DNA from: Joostella atrarenae
GTDB taxonomy: Bacteria; Bacteroidota; Bacteroidia; Flavobacteriales; Flavobacteriaceae
Length of the DNA stretch: 64,000 bases
Direction: 5' to 3'
Assembly (NCBI RefSeq): GCF_021764745.1
Contig: NZ_JAETXX010000003.1
Span: 206,178 to 270,177, forward strand
Of this stretch, positions 1-9,301 are shown piece after piece. The translations under genes were made by a program, and so were the position numbers. The notes under the pieces were generated by a model. It saw only the letters and a program-made list of their open reading frames with translations. It was not told the DNA's origin and made no database searches. How positions within the stretch are numbered: the stretch's first letter is position 1; every line of letters begins with the position of its first letter.

Positions 1-363
1 GTAGTCTCCAAAAAAACTATTGGCTAATGTCTTTTTCCACACACTCCCTTTTACCTTTTCCCAGCCAGTAATAATTTCTGAACCTTTAATCTCAACTTTT
101 TCATTTGGTGCAGCCCTATATAATATTCTATTCGAATTTGATGTCCCTCCTTTTAAAGGGTTTATCCGCTCTCTATACACTCCAGCATGTACTGTTATCG
201 TATCGCCTGCTTGGGCAAAACCAACTGCATGCTGAATAGTCAAAAAAGGTGTGTTAGCAGTTCCGTCATTTAAATCACTCCCTGTTTTCGACACATGATA
301 TTCACTTGCTGAAACATGTAAAAAACTAATAAAAAAGAGTAAATAGATAAATGTTTTTTTCAT
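1..363 (-). CDS. Secreted right-handed beta-helix protein, N-terminal part (runs off left edge)
   Basis: Only the first 121 codons lie in the window; the gene continues past base 1. It starts at the ATG whose complement is at 361-363 and opens with a signal peptide (MKKTFIYLLFFISFLHVSAS). The mature start, YHVSKTGSDLNDGTANTPF, followed by an AGDTITVHAGVYRERI segment, is the typical opening of parallel beta-helix (DUF1565/pectate-lyase-fold) proteins of polysaccharide loci. It resembles the start of the beta-helix protein at 33652-35406 (YHVS, GVYRE/GIYRE, then VEIKG/VEISG), so the two are probably paralogues. It lies downstream of the GH3/orphan-lipoprotein block and is probably a periplasmic or surface glycosidase or lyase. 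The exact family cannot be set from this fragment. Confidence 0.75.
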   Translation of the reverse strand, partial: MKKTFIYLLFFISFLHVSASEYHVSKTGSDLNDGTANTPFLTIQHAVGFAQAGDTITVHAGVYRERINPLKGGTSNSNRILYRAAPNEKVEIKGSEIITGWEKVKGSVWKKTLANSFFGDY

Positions 364-528
364 AATGTATAATAAAATGTTTTGCATTTAGCCTATGTTA
401 TTTTTTTATTAAAAAGAATATTTTATTTAATTGACTTGTTAAACCTCCTCTTGATAATACTACTGAATGTTAGACTAAACGCGGTGAGAAGTTTATTTTA
501 ATAAAAAAGGTTTATATACTTACTACTC

Positions 529-2295
529 TCATTGTTTGTTCATTATTAACTTTCTGTATTTCTCTACCGTATACCCCATTCCTGCATTTGGTCTTTTATC
601 TACTAAATAACAATAAAAGGCTTCGTCTTTGAATAGGGTTGCACAACTGGGATTATTAACATATAAATCCTCCCATTCCTTCCATAATTCATCATACTTA
701 ATTATTGCGTTAGATATTCTCTGTTTACCTAAGTTATCATCTAAGCCTCCTTGCTTTCCCAATAAAGAAATAGTCCAAAATTGTTCTACAATACTGTACT
801 TTATAAGTCCATACTTACATGAAGTAATAATAAAATCTTTTAAATCTTTATCTTCTGTTGTTAATCGCTCAGCAAGACTAACAATTTCTTTCCATAACTC
901 CACAGCTTCTTTCTTTTCTCTTAAAGCCATTTCAACATGTCCTTGGCCAATAATCTTATCACGTAATGCTTTAAAGTGTCCTTGATCACCTTCCATATAA
1001 TGATCACGCATCCATAACCGTCCAGGCATATCGTAATTAACTTCTGTTTCTCCGATATACTTTTCTCGGCCTCTTAACACAGCATCAGCAGATAACCATG
1101 AAATTTTTCTAAACAGATCTATATCTTTCCCTCTTAATCCTTTAGATTTAGCAAAATCATTTATAATATCTCTTTCTTCTAATAGCGGATTTCTAAACCA
1201 TTTTACCGCTACGTATGCATTTAACTCTGTCCATAGTTCATTTTTCAAATATGGTCCTGCCCAACCATCTCCTCGAGACCAAGACCACAAACCTACAATG
1301 TTCGGGTGGTCAATTATATCTGAAAAACTCTTGTTTGTCCCAGGCTCCATTAATTTATACTCCTCAAAACCTTCTATCGCTCCTTTAGCAATATAATTAG
1401 GATATGCTCCCTTCCCTTCGAATGAGCGTTGACACGAATACTCTATTATTTGAGGATGTTTTCCCAAAGTCAACACAGAACTAAACGGGTTCATTCTATG
1501 GTATCGATTATGTTTTATACTAAAAATTAAATTATGATGTGGCTTAATAGCATCTGTTACAGTTAAATAATATGCTGGATCTGTATGAAATCCATCAAAC
1601 CCCCATGTTCTAAAAAAAATTTTTTTATTGAGTTTTACACAAACCTCCTCTCGAAGAATTTCAATAAGAACTTTATAGTCTTCTGGTTTATGACACAAAA
1701 TACCACCTTTATGGAATGGTGTATCCAACGTATATATCTCGCCCGTTCTAATTACCAACCCATCAAGTTTAGGATATTGCTTGAATACTTCCTGTAACAT
1801 ATATCTCAACAATTCTTGTGTTAAAGACTGATTAATATCAAATTTCATTTTACTATTCACTTCCGATTTCAATTCCTTTTCATTGTTGTTCATAATCGTG
1901 GTTGGCAAAACAAACAGATCTGTCCAATAATATAAGTTTATGCCAGCTTTATGTGCGGATTCAATTTTAGCATTGGTTACCTCTCTTCTTTTCTCTAACC
2001 ATTTTTTTTGATCTTCATTATTTGGAAACATCCCTTGTTTATAATTATTATAATCGATTGTTGTTACAGGAGATACAAAATCGTTAATTATTTGACCGTT
2101 ATAGCCCATGGAGGCCAAAAAACCAGGATCCATAAAATTACTTTGAGGGTAAGGTTCTCCTGGGTTTTTATGAATACCATCTAAAATATATTTTTCAGAT
2201 AAATCTTTATGAGAGCCTTTAGCACAACTTAAAATTAAACTATGTGATACCACTAAAACCAATAGTCCTAGCTTTATATTTTTTAAAAAAAACAT
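529..2295 (-). CDS. Orphan TIM-barrel lipoprotein, alpha-glucuronidase-like
   Basis: A 588-residue lipoprotein with a lipobox (SLILSCAK, Cys near residue 24). I do not recognise a named family with certainty. The central part has a barrel-like rhythm: INLYYWTDLF, then LDGLVIRTGEIYTLDTPF with a Glu after a beta-strand, KKIFFRTWGFDG, and later IVGLWSWSRGDGWAGPYL. This resembles the strand-end acidic residues and aromatic clusters of alpha-glucuronidase-type (GH67/GH115-like) barrels. The last 200 residues look helical. It sits 259 bp downstream of the GH3 gene in the same direction, inside a block of exo-glycosidases, so removal of a uronic acid or another capping sugar is a reasonable guess. 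That role is inferred from context, not shown by a family motif. Confidence 0.5.
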   Translation of the reverse strand: MFFLKNIKLGLLVLVVSHSLILSCAKGSHKDLSEKYILDGIHKNPGEPYPQSNFMDPGFLASMGYNGQIINDFVSPVTTIDYNNYKQGMFPNNEDQKKWLEKRREVTNAKIESAHKAGINLYYWTDLFVLPTTIMNNNEKELKSEVNSKMKFDINQSLTQELLRYMLQEVFKQYPKLDGLVIRTGEIYTLDTPFHKGGILCHKPEDYKVLIEILREEVCVKLNKKIFFRTWGFDGFHTDPAYYLTVTDAIKPHHNLIFSIKHNRYHRMNPFSSVLTLGKHPQIIEYSCQRSFEGKGAYPNYIAKGAIEGFEEYKLMEPGTNKSFSDIIDHPNIVGLWSWSRGDGWAGPYLKNELWTELNAYVAVKWFRNPLLEERDIINDFAKSKGLRGKDIDLFRKISWLSADAVLRGREKYIGETEVNYDMPGRLWMRDHYMEGDQGHFKALRDKIIGQGHVEMALREKKEAVELWKEIVSLAERLTTEDKDLKDFIITSCKYGLIKYSIVEQFWTISLLGKQGGLDDNLGKQRISNAIIKYDELWKEWEDLYVNNPSCATLFKDEAFYCYLVDKRPNAGMGYTVEKYRKLIMNKQ

Positions 2296-2554
2296 TTTTA
2301 TTTAAATTTACTTGATTAATTAATCATCTCCTTTAAGATTATTTTTTCTCTAAGAAGAGTCTACATTTCACCCTTTAGTTTCTGCTTACTTTAATAAAAT
2401 TAATTGTAATAGTATAGTATTGACATAAGTTGCTAAAACCATATTTTTCAAAACACAAAACTTGCTATTCCAGTTTGTTTTTGTGAAATAAAACAAATAA
2501 CCCCTTTGTAAATTCTTTATTATATATTTTTAAATTATATAATAAACCAAACAA

Positions 2555-5194
2555 TTATTGAATACTAATTTTAGATTCTAACTGAATATTCTTAGATGAA
2601 TTTCCTACCAAAACACTATATCTTCCAGGTTTAACCTCCCATATTTGCTTTTTAACATTCCATGTTTCTAAAGATTTTAAAGGCATTTCAATTGTTATAT
2701 TGTCCTTCCTACCTTTTTTAACATGAACTCTTTTAAATCCTTTTAGCTTTTTAGGGGCATTTTTATCATTATCATATTTTATGTAAACCTGTACCACCTC
2801 ATCTCCATCGATATTTCCTGTGTTAGCAACATCTACATTAACCTTCATTGTTTCTGATTCAGAATATTTCTCTTTTTCCAACCTTAAATTTTGTATTTCA
2901 AAGGTTGAATAACTTAAACCATAACCAAACTCATACAATGGTTCTCCTTTGTAGTACATATAAGTTCTTCCTTTTCTAATATCGTAATCATTAAAATCTG
3001 GAAGGTTATTTTCAGAATCATAAAATGTAACAGGTAATTTTCCGCCTGGGTTACACTCCCCAAATAACACATTTGCAATAGCATTACCGCCTTGCTCTCC
3101 TGGATACCAAGCTTCTAGAATAGCTGGGACATTTTTAGTTGCCCAGTTTATAGATAAAGGACTACCGTTTACCAAAACCAAAACTGTATTAGGGTTGGTT
3201 TTCATTATTTTCTTAATAAAGTCTTGTTGTTGTTGTGGTAAATTGAGTGTTGTTTTATCCGTTCCTTCCATCTCAAATTTATCCCCTAAACCAACAACTG
3301 CAATTACCATATCTGCTACCTTAGCAGCTTTTATCTCACGCTCAAAAGGAGTGATTTCCTGATTAGGCTTCATTAAAACCTTCATATCAAAAAAGGGCTT
3401 TCCTGTGTTGTGGTAATGATCTAAGCGCAGATGGTAACGTTTTCCTTTTTCAAGCTCTAAAGTTATTTTATGAGTTTTCTTGTCTTGATCATACCACTCT
3501 ACTAATTTTCGTTCCCAATCTACCGAAAACTTAACTCCATCATTTGCTGTAATAGCAAATTTATATGTTCCTGTATACGGCGCCGTAAACCAAGTATTCC
3601 ATTGAACTGAAAACTTACCCTCAGGTATAGCAGGATCAATAATAGTATTGTACCCATCATAATGGATTTTATCTTCTACACGTTCAATTGATGCTGTTTG
3701 TTGCCCCCAAACATCATTCGTATTATAATAATAACTAGCCTTTATTCCTTTTCCTCCATTGGATTGGTTAGTTGAATTTAGTAAACGAATTGGTATATAT
3801 TCATACTCATCATCGTTATTATCGCCTTCCCATTGCACATAATTCACATCTATCCCTTTTGTTTTTGCTAATTTCTTTATACCAGAATTAGGCGTTACAG
3901 CAGGATTTACAGGAACACCTGAATAGTCTCCAAATTGGGCAATGCCAGAGTTAGGCCCTAAAACCGCAATGGTTTTAATTTTTTCTGAATCTATTGGCAA
4001 TAATTTGTTTCCATTAATTAGTTCATTTTTTAGCAATACCATTGATTCTTCGGCACTTTTCAAAGCCAAATTTTGATGCTTCTTAGAACCTACCAGCTCC
4101 CCTTTTAACTTATTGAAAGGAACACGATCATCTGGATCGAACATACCTAGTTCCATTTTAGCATGTAACACCCGAGATAACGCTGTATCTATTTGTGTTT
4201 TACTAATCCTGTCTTCCTCTACACTTTTTTTGAGATATTTTCTGAATACATTTCCGCATTCTAGATCTACTCCAGCATCAATCACCATTTCTGTTGCTTC
4301 CTCAAAAGAAGATGCATATTTATGCTTAAGATGTAAATGTTCTACAGCTCCACAATCTGTCACAACATACCCTTTAAAACCCCATTCCTTTCTAAGTACA
4401 TCTGTAAGCAAGAATTTATTTGCTGAACATGGAACCCCGTTTACTGCATTATAAGCACTCATAACAGACCCCGCCTTTCCTTCTACTATTGCTGCTTTAA
4501 ATGCAGGAAGGTAATATTCCCTCAATACTTTTTCAGGGATATCAGCCTGACATTCAAACCGATTATGTTCTTCATTATTGGCAACAAAATGCTTAGGGGT
4601 TGCAATAGTTTTCATATAATTGGGATTGTTCCCTTGTAAACCTTTTACAAAAGACACTCCTATTCTGGAAGTTAAAAACGGATCTTCACCATAAGTTTCT
4701 GCTGTTCTTCCCCAGCGTGGGTCTCTTGCCATGTTTACGTTTGGTGACCAAAAAGTTAACAATCCACAAGAACGCTTCAACTGCATTTCTCCATTAGTTT
4801 CATTATGTTTTGCCCTTGCTTCATCTGAAATTGCAGTCGCTACTTCATGAATTAACCTTGGGTTCCAACTAGCAGCAAAACCAATAGCTTGTGGAAAAAC
4901 TGTTGCCTTTCCAGGACGCATAATCCCATGCAGTGCTTCATTGCCAAAAAAATATTCTGGCATTCCTACTCTTGGAATTCCAGGAGGGTAATTACCGTCT
5001 AGCTGGATAACCTTTTCCTCCAATGTTAATTCCTCTAGAATAGCATTGACTCTATCGTTAACAGGAGCATCTGGATTTAAAATCAATGGATTTACAACTT
5101 CAGCTTTTGTATTTGAACTTTCTTTTTGTTTCTGACAGCTCAACACAAAAGCAATGCACATCAATACACTTAAAACCTGTTTACTACGTTTCAT
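2555..5194 (-). CDS. GH3 beta-glycosidase with inserted PA14 domain, lipoprotein
   Basis: An 879-residue lipoprotein (VLSCQK, Cys20). It has the GH3 (beta/alpha)8 domain with motifs ARDPRWGRTAETYGEDP, KHFVANNEE and GYVVTDCGAV, where Asp280 is the expected nucleophile. The (alpha/beta)6 domain is interrupted at about residues 483-610 by a PA14 domain (SVQWNTWFTAPYTGTYKFA, TANDGVKF). After it comes the acid/base region EMEGTDKTTLNLP (Glu643), then a C-terminal fibronectin-III-like domain. The nucleophile in a TDCGA context is common in beta-xylosidase-type GH3, and PA14 insertions occur in beta-glucosidases, so either sugar is possible. The enzyme probably trims terminal beta-linked sugars in the periplasm or at the cell surface. 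It is in the same transcriptional direction as GH32, GH39 and GH5 upstream (103 bp from GH32). Confidence 0.88.
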   Translation of the reverse strand: MKRSKQVLSVLMCIAFVLSCQKQKESSNTKAEVVNPLILNPDAPVNDRVNAILEELTLEEKVIQLDGNYPPGIPRVGMPEYFFGNEALHGIMRPGKATVFPQAIGFAASWNPRLIHEVATAISDEARAKHNETNGEMQLKRSCGLLTFWSPNVNMARDPRWGRTAETYGEDPFLTSRIGVSFVKGLQGNNPNYMKTIATPKHFVANNEEHNRFECQADIPEKVLREYYLPAFKAAIVEGKAGSVMSAYNAVNGVPCSANKFLLTDVLRKEWGFKGYVVTDCGAVEHLHLKHKYASSFEEATEMVIDAGVDLECGNVFRKYLKKSVEEDRISKTQIDTALSRVLHAKMELGMFDPDDRVPFNKLKGELVGSKKHQNLALKSAEESMVLLKNELINGNKLLPIDSEKIKTIAVLGPNSGIAQFGDYSGVPVNPAVTPNSGIKKLAKTKGIDVNYVQWEGDNNDDEYEYIPIRLLNSTNQSNGGKGIKASYYYNTNDVWGQQTASIERVEDKIHYDGYNTIIDPAIPEGKFSVQWNTWFTAPYTGTYKFAITANDGVKFSVDWERKLVEWYDQDKKTHKITLELEKGKRYHLRLDHYHNTGKPFFDMKVLMKPNQEITPFEREIKAAKVADMVIAVVGLGDKFEMEGTDKTTLNLPQQQQDFIKKIMKTNPNTVLVLVNGSPLSINWATKNVPAILEAWYPGEQGGNAIANVLFGECNPGGKLPVTFYDSENNLPDFNDYDIRKGRTYMYYKGEPLYEFGYGLSYSTFEIQNLRLEKEKYSESETMKVNVDVANTGNIDGDEVVQVYIKYDNDKNAPKKLKGFKRVHVKKGRKDNITIEMPLKSLETWNVKKQIWEVKPGRYSVLVGNSSKNIQLESKISIQ

Positions 5195-5297
5195 TATTAT
5201 TTAGTTTTTAAATAAGTTATTTTACAACTGAAGTTCTAAATCATCTCCAGCATAGGCTATTCTTGTATTTATCATTTTTATATATAGCTTTTGTTTT

Positions 5298-7598
5298 TTA
5301 TTTAAAATCGACGGCTTTGAAGTTCTGAAACGAAGCTGTTCCCTCTGCTGTTACACCAAAACTATAATCCCAACTCACTGGTGAATTTTTAATCCTAAAC
5401 ATTTCTTCCCCATCAAGAGCACATTGAAGTTCCTTCTCTTTGTCTAAATAGGTAAGCTCTAAATGAAATATTTTATTGGTCTCAATTTTAGCATCCACCG
5501 TTTGCAGTACTGTAACACCTTCACTGTTATTAACATTTCGTTGGCCATAAACAACCAAGTTATCAGCAGCACGCAACTCAAACACAACACCATTAGAACC
5601 TTTACCAGTTGTTCTTGCTATTAGCCCCCCAACAGCATCGCTATTTTCTAAACGAAGATCTACACTTAATTTTTGATTACGGAGTTTAATGGCTCCATGG
5701 TTTTGTGATAATCTACCAAAATGAGTCATCCCATGTTTTGTGTGCTTCCATCCTTTTGAATCATACAAAAACCGAATATTACTTCTAAATGTATTTTCTA
5801 AAACAGTTATATTACAAGTACCTTGAATATTTTCATCCAAGCCAGCCGTTAACTTTACTTCTCCTCCTTTTTGTGGCTCAACCAACACCCAATCTCCTTC
5901 ATTTTTAACAATTCGAAGCACCGAATCATTACTGCTTTTCCATCTCAATTTTGCATTGTTTTTAGGATATGCACGAGCACTTAGCCAATATTTCCTACCT
6001 GACACTAGGTGTTTTTCTTTCCAAATATCTATACGAGTTGGTATCTTACCTTTTGTTTTTGGATGAATTGATTTCATCTCATAAACATCAAGCGAAATCA
6101 ACTTACTAGTTCCGCCTTTTGAAAACGCTGAAACACCATCACTTGCAGGCTGTGGTAAAACCCAAGCGGTTATATTTTTCACCCCCTCTTCTCCAAACAA
6201 CTCTACTAATTGTCTATCGAGTAAAACACGCATTTTAACTCGCCTATTATTTAAATTCGCAGGAATTTCCCAAACGGCCTCCATATTCCCGACTTGATCC
6301 CATCCTGATTTTGATCGATCTAAGAAGAAGGCTTTGTTCTTTATACTATACCCCACTCGAGTACCTTGCTCTCCTTTACCTTTTGCAATAGTGAAACCAA
6401 CCTCTTCTACATTTGTTCCGACTTCAAACTCAGCAATTATTTCTAATTCTTTTCCTTTAACTCTATCTAAATCAATCTCATCATTATTTACTACAAGATT
6501 ATTATACTCCCAATGTGCTCCCCTAAGATTTTGTAACTCTTTTACAGGAAGCTGCCTTAATATTGGTATACCTTCTTTATTTTTAGTTAAACTTAGCTCT
6601 AACATGACAGATTGTGTTCGGCTATTTAAACCAATCCATTTCCCTGCATACCCCCAACTGTAACACCATGCATTGGCCACACGACGGTTATTTGGGGCAT
6701 TGCTAAAAGATTGCATTGCAAGAAAATCTGGACCAACATTCATTTTTTGAACAGGAAATTTTGGAGTAAACACATGTCCGTCAAAGTCTCCTATTTCTGC
6801 CCATTGCCCCGATCGAGTCATTACCCAATATTTTTCATCAGGCTGACCCTCAACAGCCATTTCAAATAGGTCTGGACATTCTGTTCGTATATCTTCATTA
6901 ATGCTTTCGAAGGTCCAATCTTTAAGGTTTGGAGAAGAAAATATACGAACTGTTCCTCCAGCTACAACCATAATCCACTTTTGAGTTTGTTCGTGCCAAA
7001 AAACCTTTGGATCTCTAAAATCCTTATCTTGTTTTTGCCCCACTATATCTCGTAACTCGGGAATAACCGGATTACCTTTGTATTTATAAAAATGCTTTAA
7101 GTCTGGACTATAAGCTATTGCTTGAGATTGCCAACCGTTTTGTGGTTGGTGATAGGTATAAATTGCTACATAGCCTGGTTTGTCATTAAAAAAACCCGAG
7201 GTATTATTCCAATCGATAACACCACTCCCTGAATAAATTTTCCCTAAACTATCTTGCGGAATAGCTGGAGGTAAATGTTGCCAATGTAAAAGATCAGTAC
7301 TTGTAGCATGCCCCCATGAAAGTCCTGCATTACCTCCTATATCGTGCTGAAAAAAGAAATGCCATTTACCTTTGTAATATACTAACCCATTAGGGTCATT
7401 TTGCCAATACTTAAAAGGCGTAAAATGAAATTGTGGCCTGTATAACTCAGTCCATGAATAAGCCTGATTATTATAAGTATTTAAATCTTCTTTATACTGT
7501 TTTAAATCTGGATGATTAATTAGATCTTGTCCAAAAACAAAACTAAAAGCTGTTGTAATAAACAATGAACTTAAAATTGTATTATTAATAATCTTCAT
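5298..7598 (-). CDS. GH32 fructan hydrolase with C-terminal binding domains
   Basis: 766 residues with a signal peptide (cleavage near SFVFGQ). All three GH32 catalytic motifs are present: WQNDPNG (Asp68, nucleophile), FRDP (Asp196, transition-state stabiliser) and TECPDLF (Glu240, acid/base). WGHATSTDLLHWQHLPPAI and IYSGSGVIDW are also standard GH32. After the five-bladed propeller (to about 340) and beta-sandwich (to about 510) comes an Ig-like segment (KLRWKSSNDSVLRI) and a laminin-G-like beta-sandwich (about 620-766) resembling CBM66-type fructan-binding modules. Known activity of the family is hydrolysis of beta-fructosides such as levan or inulin. That is unexpected beside sulfatases and xylosidase-like enzymes, and no fructokinase or SusCD pair is nearby. 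Family confidence is high; substrate confidence is low. Confidence 0.88.
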   Translation of the reverse strand: MKIINNTILSSLFITTAFSFVFGQDLINHPDLKQYKEDLNTYNNQAYSWTELYRPQFHFTPFKYWQNDPNGLVYYKGKWHFFFQHDIGGNAGLSWGHATSTDLLHWQHLPPAIPQDSLGKIYSGSGVIDWNNTSGFFNDKPGYVAIYTYHQPQNGWQSQAIAYSPDLKHFYKYKGNPVIPELRDIVGQKQDKDFRDPKVFWHEQTQKWIMVVAGGTVRIFSSPNLKDWTFESINEDIRTECPDLFEMAVEGQPDEKYWVMTRSGQWAEIGDFDGHVFTPKFPVQKMNVGPDFLAMQSFSNAPNNRRVANAWCYSWGYAGKWIGLNSRTQSVMLELSLTKNKEGIPILRQLPVKELQNLRGAHWEYNNLVVNNDEIDLDRVKGKELEIIAEFEVGTNVEEVGFTIAKGKGEQGTRVGYSIKNKAFFLDRSKSGWDQVGNMEAVWEIPANLNNRRVKMRVLLDRQLVELFGEEGVKNITAWVLPQPASDGVSAFSKGGTSKLISLDVYEMKSIHPKTKGKIPTRIDIWKEKHLVSGRKYWLSARAYPKNNAKLRWKSSNDSVLRIVKNEGDWVLVEPQKGGEVKLTAGLDENIQGTCNITVLENTFRSNIRFLYDSKGWKHTKHGMTHFGRLSQNHGAIKLRNQKLSVDLRLENSDAVGGLIARTTGKGSNGVVFELRAADNLVVYGQRNVNNSEGVTVLQTVDAKIETNKIFHLELTYLDKEKELQCALDGEEMFRIKNSPVSWDYSFGVTAEGTASFQNFKAVDFK

Positions 7599-7703
7599 TA
7601 TTTCTTATTATCTCAAATTAATTTTATTAGATGTCTTTTATCGATTTTTTTAATGGCAAATCACAAAAAGACCTGACATTCCTAAAAAAACAGTACAAAA
7701 AAA

Positions 7704-9263
7704 TTAAATCTTCTCTAGTTTTATAAGAAAAACATCATTTTCAAATACCTCTATATTCGTTTTAAAACTCTTATTACTCACCTTTACTATTTTAGAAATT
7801 AATGGGGCATCACTAGTAGATTCTGAAAGTATTTTCATTTGCTTTTTGGACAAATTTTTAGGTGACTCCATCTCATAATATGAGGTATAAACATCATTAT
7901 GCTTGTACCCTGTTTTATATATTCTTAACATATATGTTCCATTTTCTAAGTTAGACACATAGAAATCTACCTCAGACTTTGATGCCGGTGGAAGGTTCTT
8001 TTTATAAAATACCCTATTAGACACTCTTTTTTGGTCTAAAAAGGTAAAGTCCCAAACCAAGGCTTGCACTTCATTCTCACTTTTGCACACCCAAGATTGT
8101 TTATCATTGTTTTCCAATTCTATTTTTCCTAATTGGTTTAAGTACTTGTAAACAAAGTAGGTTGGCTTTTTTAGATTTTGAAGGTTTAACAAACCAAACC
8201 CTCCATGAAAAGGCCCACGGGGCACACCGCCTTCCTCAAAAACATCTGTAAATGTCCAATAAGACATAGAAGTAGCATGATGCTCTGAATTTTTTAATGT
8301 ATTTAAAATATAAGGTGCATTTTGATAGGTATCATGCACAGGATCGGTATTTGAATAAGATGAAGACCATTCGGTAAAATGCAGTTCGATACCTTTAAAA
8401 ACAGAATTATCAATCATACCTCTTGTACGCTGTACCTTTTCCCACATTTCATGCGGATTAGATTTCATAATAAGGTTGTTTTCTCCAAACTCGTCTAAAA
8501 ACCCTTTAACTCCATAGGTATGTGTAGCAATAAAATCTAAAGGAACTCGATTGGTTTCACAATATTGAAGCGTTTCTGGCACCCATTGGCCACCTGCAGT
8601 TGCTGGACCTCCAACACGATAATCTTTTGACACCCGTTTTACGGCTTCTGCTACCGTTTTATACATTTTAAAATATTCTTCTTGAGTGCCACTAAAAAAT
8701 GATTTTAAGTTGGGCTCGTTCCAAACTTCAAAATACCAAGTAGCAACTTCTTCATCGCCATACCTATCCTTAAGATGCTTTACTAGTTTATAAATTAGTT
8801 CCCCATAGGCTTCGTACGATTTTGGAGGCGAAACGTTTCCTTTCCACCAAAAAACTGTATTATCATTTGTTTTTAAAGCATTTGGCATAAATGACAACTC
8901 CACAAAAGGCTTCATATCTATACTTAAAATAAAATCATATAACTTATCGATATACTGCCAATTGTATTCTGGGTCTCCCTTCTTATCATACCTAAATACG
9001 CCCATATCATCATGTAGCAAGCCATGAAATCGGATATACTCAAATCCACAATCATTTTTTACGATTCTTAACTGCTCTTGCCAATCTGCTCTTAGCCCCT
9101 CGTTTGCTCTCCCTGCTCCAACACACATTTGAAAGGATTTAGAGTGTGGGCCTTTTTCTTGGAGTACATCAACATGTAGTTGTCTCTGCTTCTGTGCTAT
9201 TACAGCACTTGAAACGCAAATAAACAGAATACACACTAGGATTCTTATATTCAATTTTTGCAT
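7704..9263 (-). CDS. GH39 beta-xylosidase-like glycosidase
   Basis: 519 residues with an N-terminal signal peptide (cleavage after SSAVIAQ). GH39 features are clear: IRFHGLLHDDMGVF early in the barrel, FEVWNEPNLKSFF with Glu183 as expected acid/base, ATHTYGVKGF, and LHFTEWSSSY with Glu298 as expected nucleophile. A C-terminal beta-sandwich follows from about residue 390. GH39 enzymes mostly act as exo beta-xylosidases or alpha-L-iduronidases; the length and HDDMGVF motif fit the xylosidase branch. The gene lies 38 bp downstream of GH5 and 105 bp upstream of GH32, all in one direction, so co-transcription is likely. Release of xylose would fit the D-xylose operon at 50.7-55.1 kb. Confidence 0.85.
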   Translation of the reverse strand: MQKLNIRILVCILFICVSSAVIAQKQRQLHVDVLQEKGPHSKSFQMCVGAGRANEGLRADWQEQLRIVKNDCGFEYIRFHGLLHDDMGVFRYDKKGDPEYNWQYIDKLYDFILSIDMKPFVELSFMPNALKTNDNTVFWWKGNVSPPKSYEAYGELIYKLVKHLKDRYGDEEVATWYFEVWNEPNLKSFFSGTQEEYFKMYKTVAEAVKRVSKDYRVGGPATAGGQWVPETLQYCETNRVPLDFIATHTYGVKGFLDEFGENNLIMKSNPHEMWEKVQRTRGMIDNSVFKGIELHFTEWSSSYSNTDPVHDTYQNAPYILNTLKNSEHHATSMSYWTFTDVFEEGGVPRGPFHGGFGLLNLQNLKKPTYFVYKYLNQLGKIELENNDKQSWVCKSENEVQALVWDFTFLDQKRVSNRVFYKKNLPPASKSEVDFYVSNLENGTYMLRIYKTGYKHNDVYTSYYEMESPKNLSKKQMKILSESTSDAPLISKIVKVSNKSFKTNIEVFENDVFLIKLEKI

Positions 9264-9301
9264 CTTTGTAGTTTAAATATTAGTATTTATATTTTATTTT
9301 T

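Noticed and set aside
629..985. Opposite-strand reading frames inside clear genes (for example 629-985, 4113-4454, 28490-28792, 41387-41686, 44761-45027)
   Set aside because: They overlap well-supported genes in antisense, have no family-like features, and their translations are the low-complexity sequence expected from the complement of AT-rich coding DNA.
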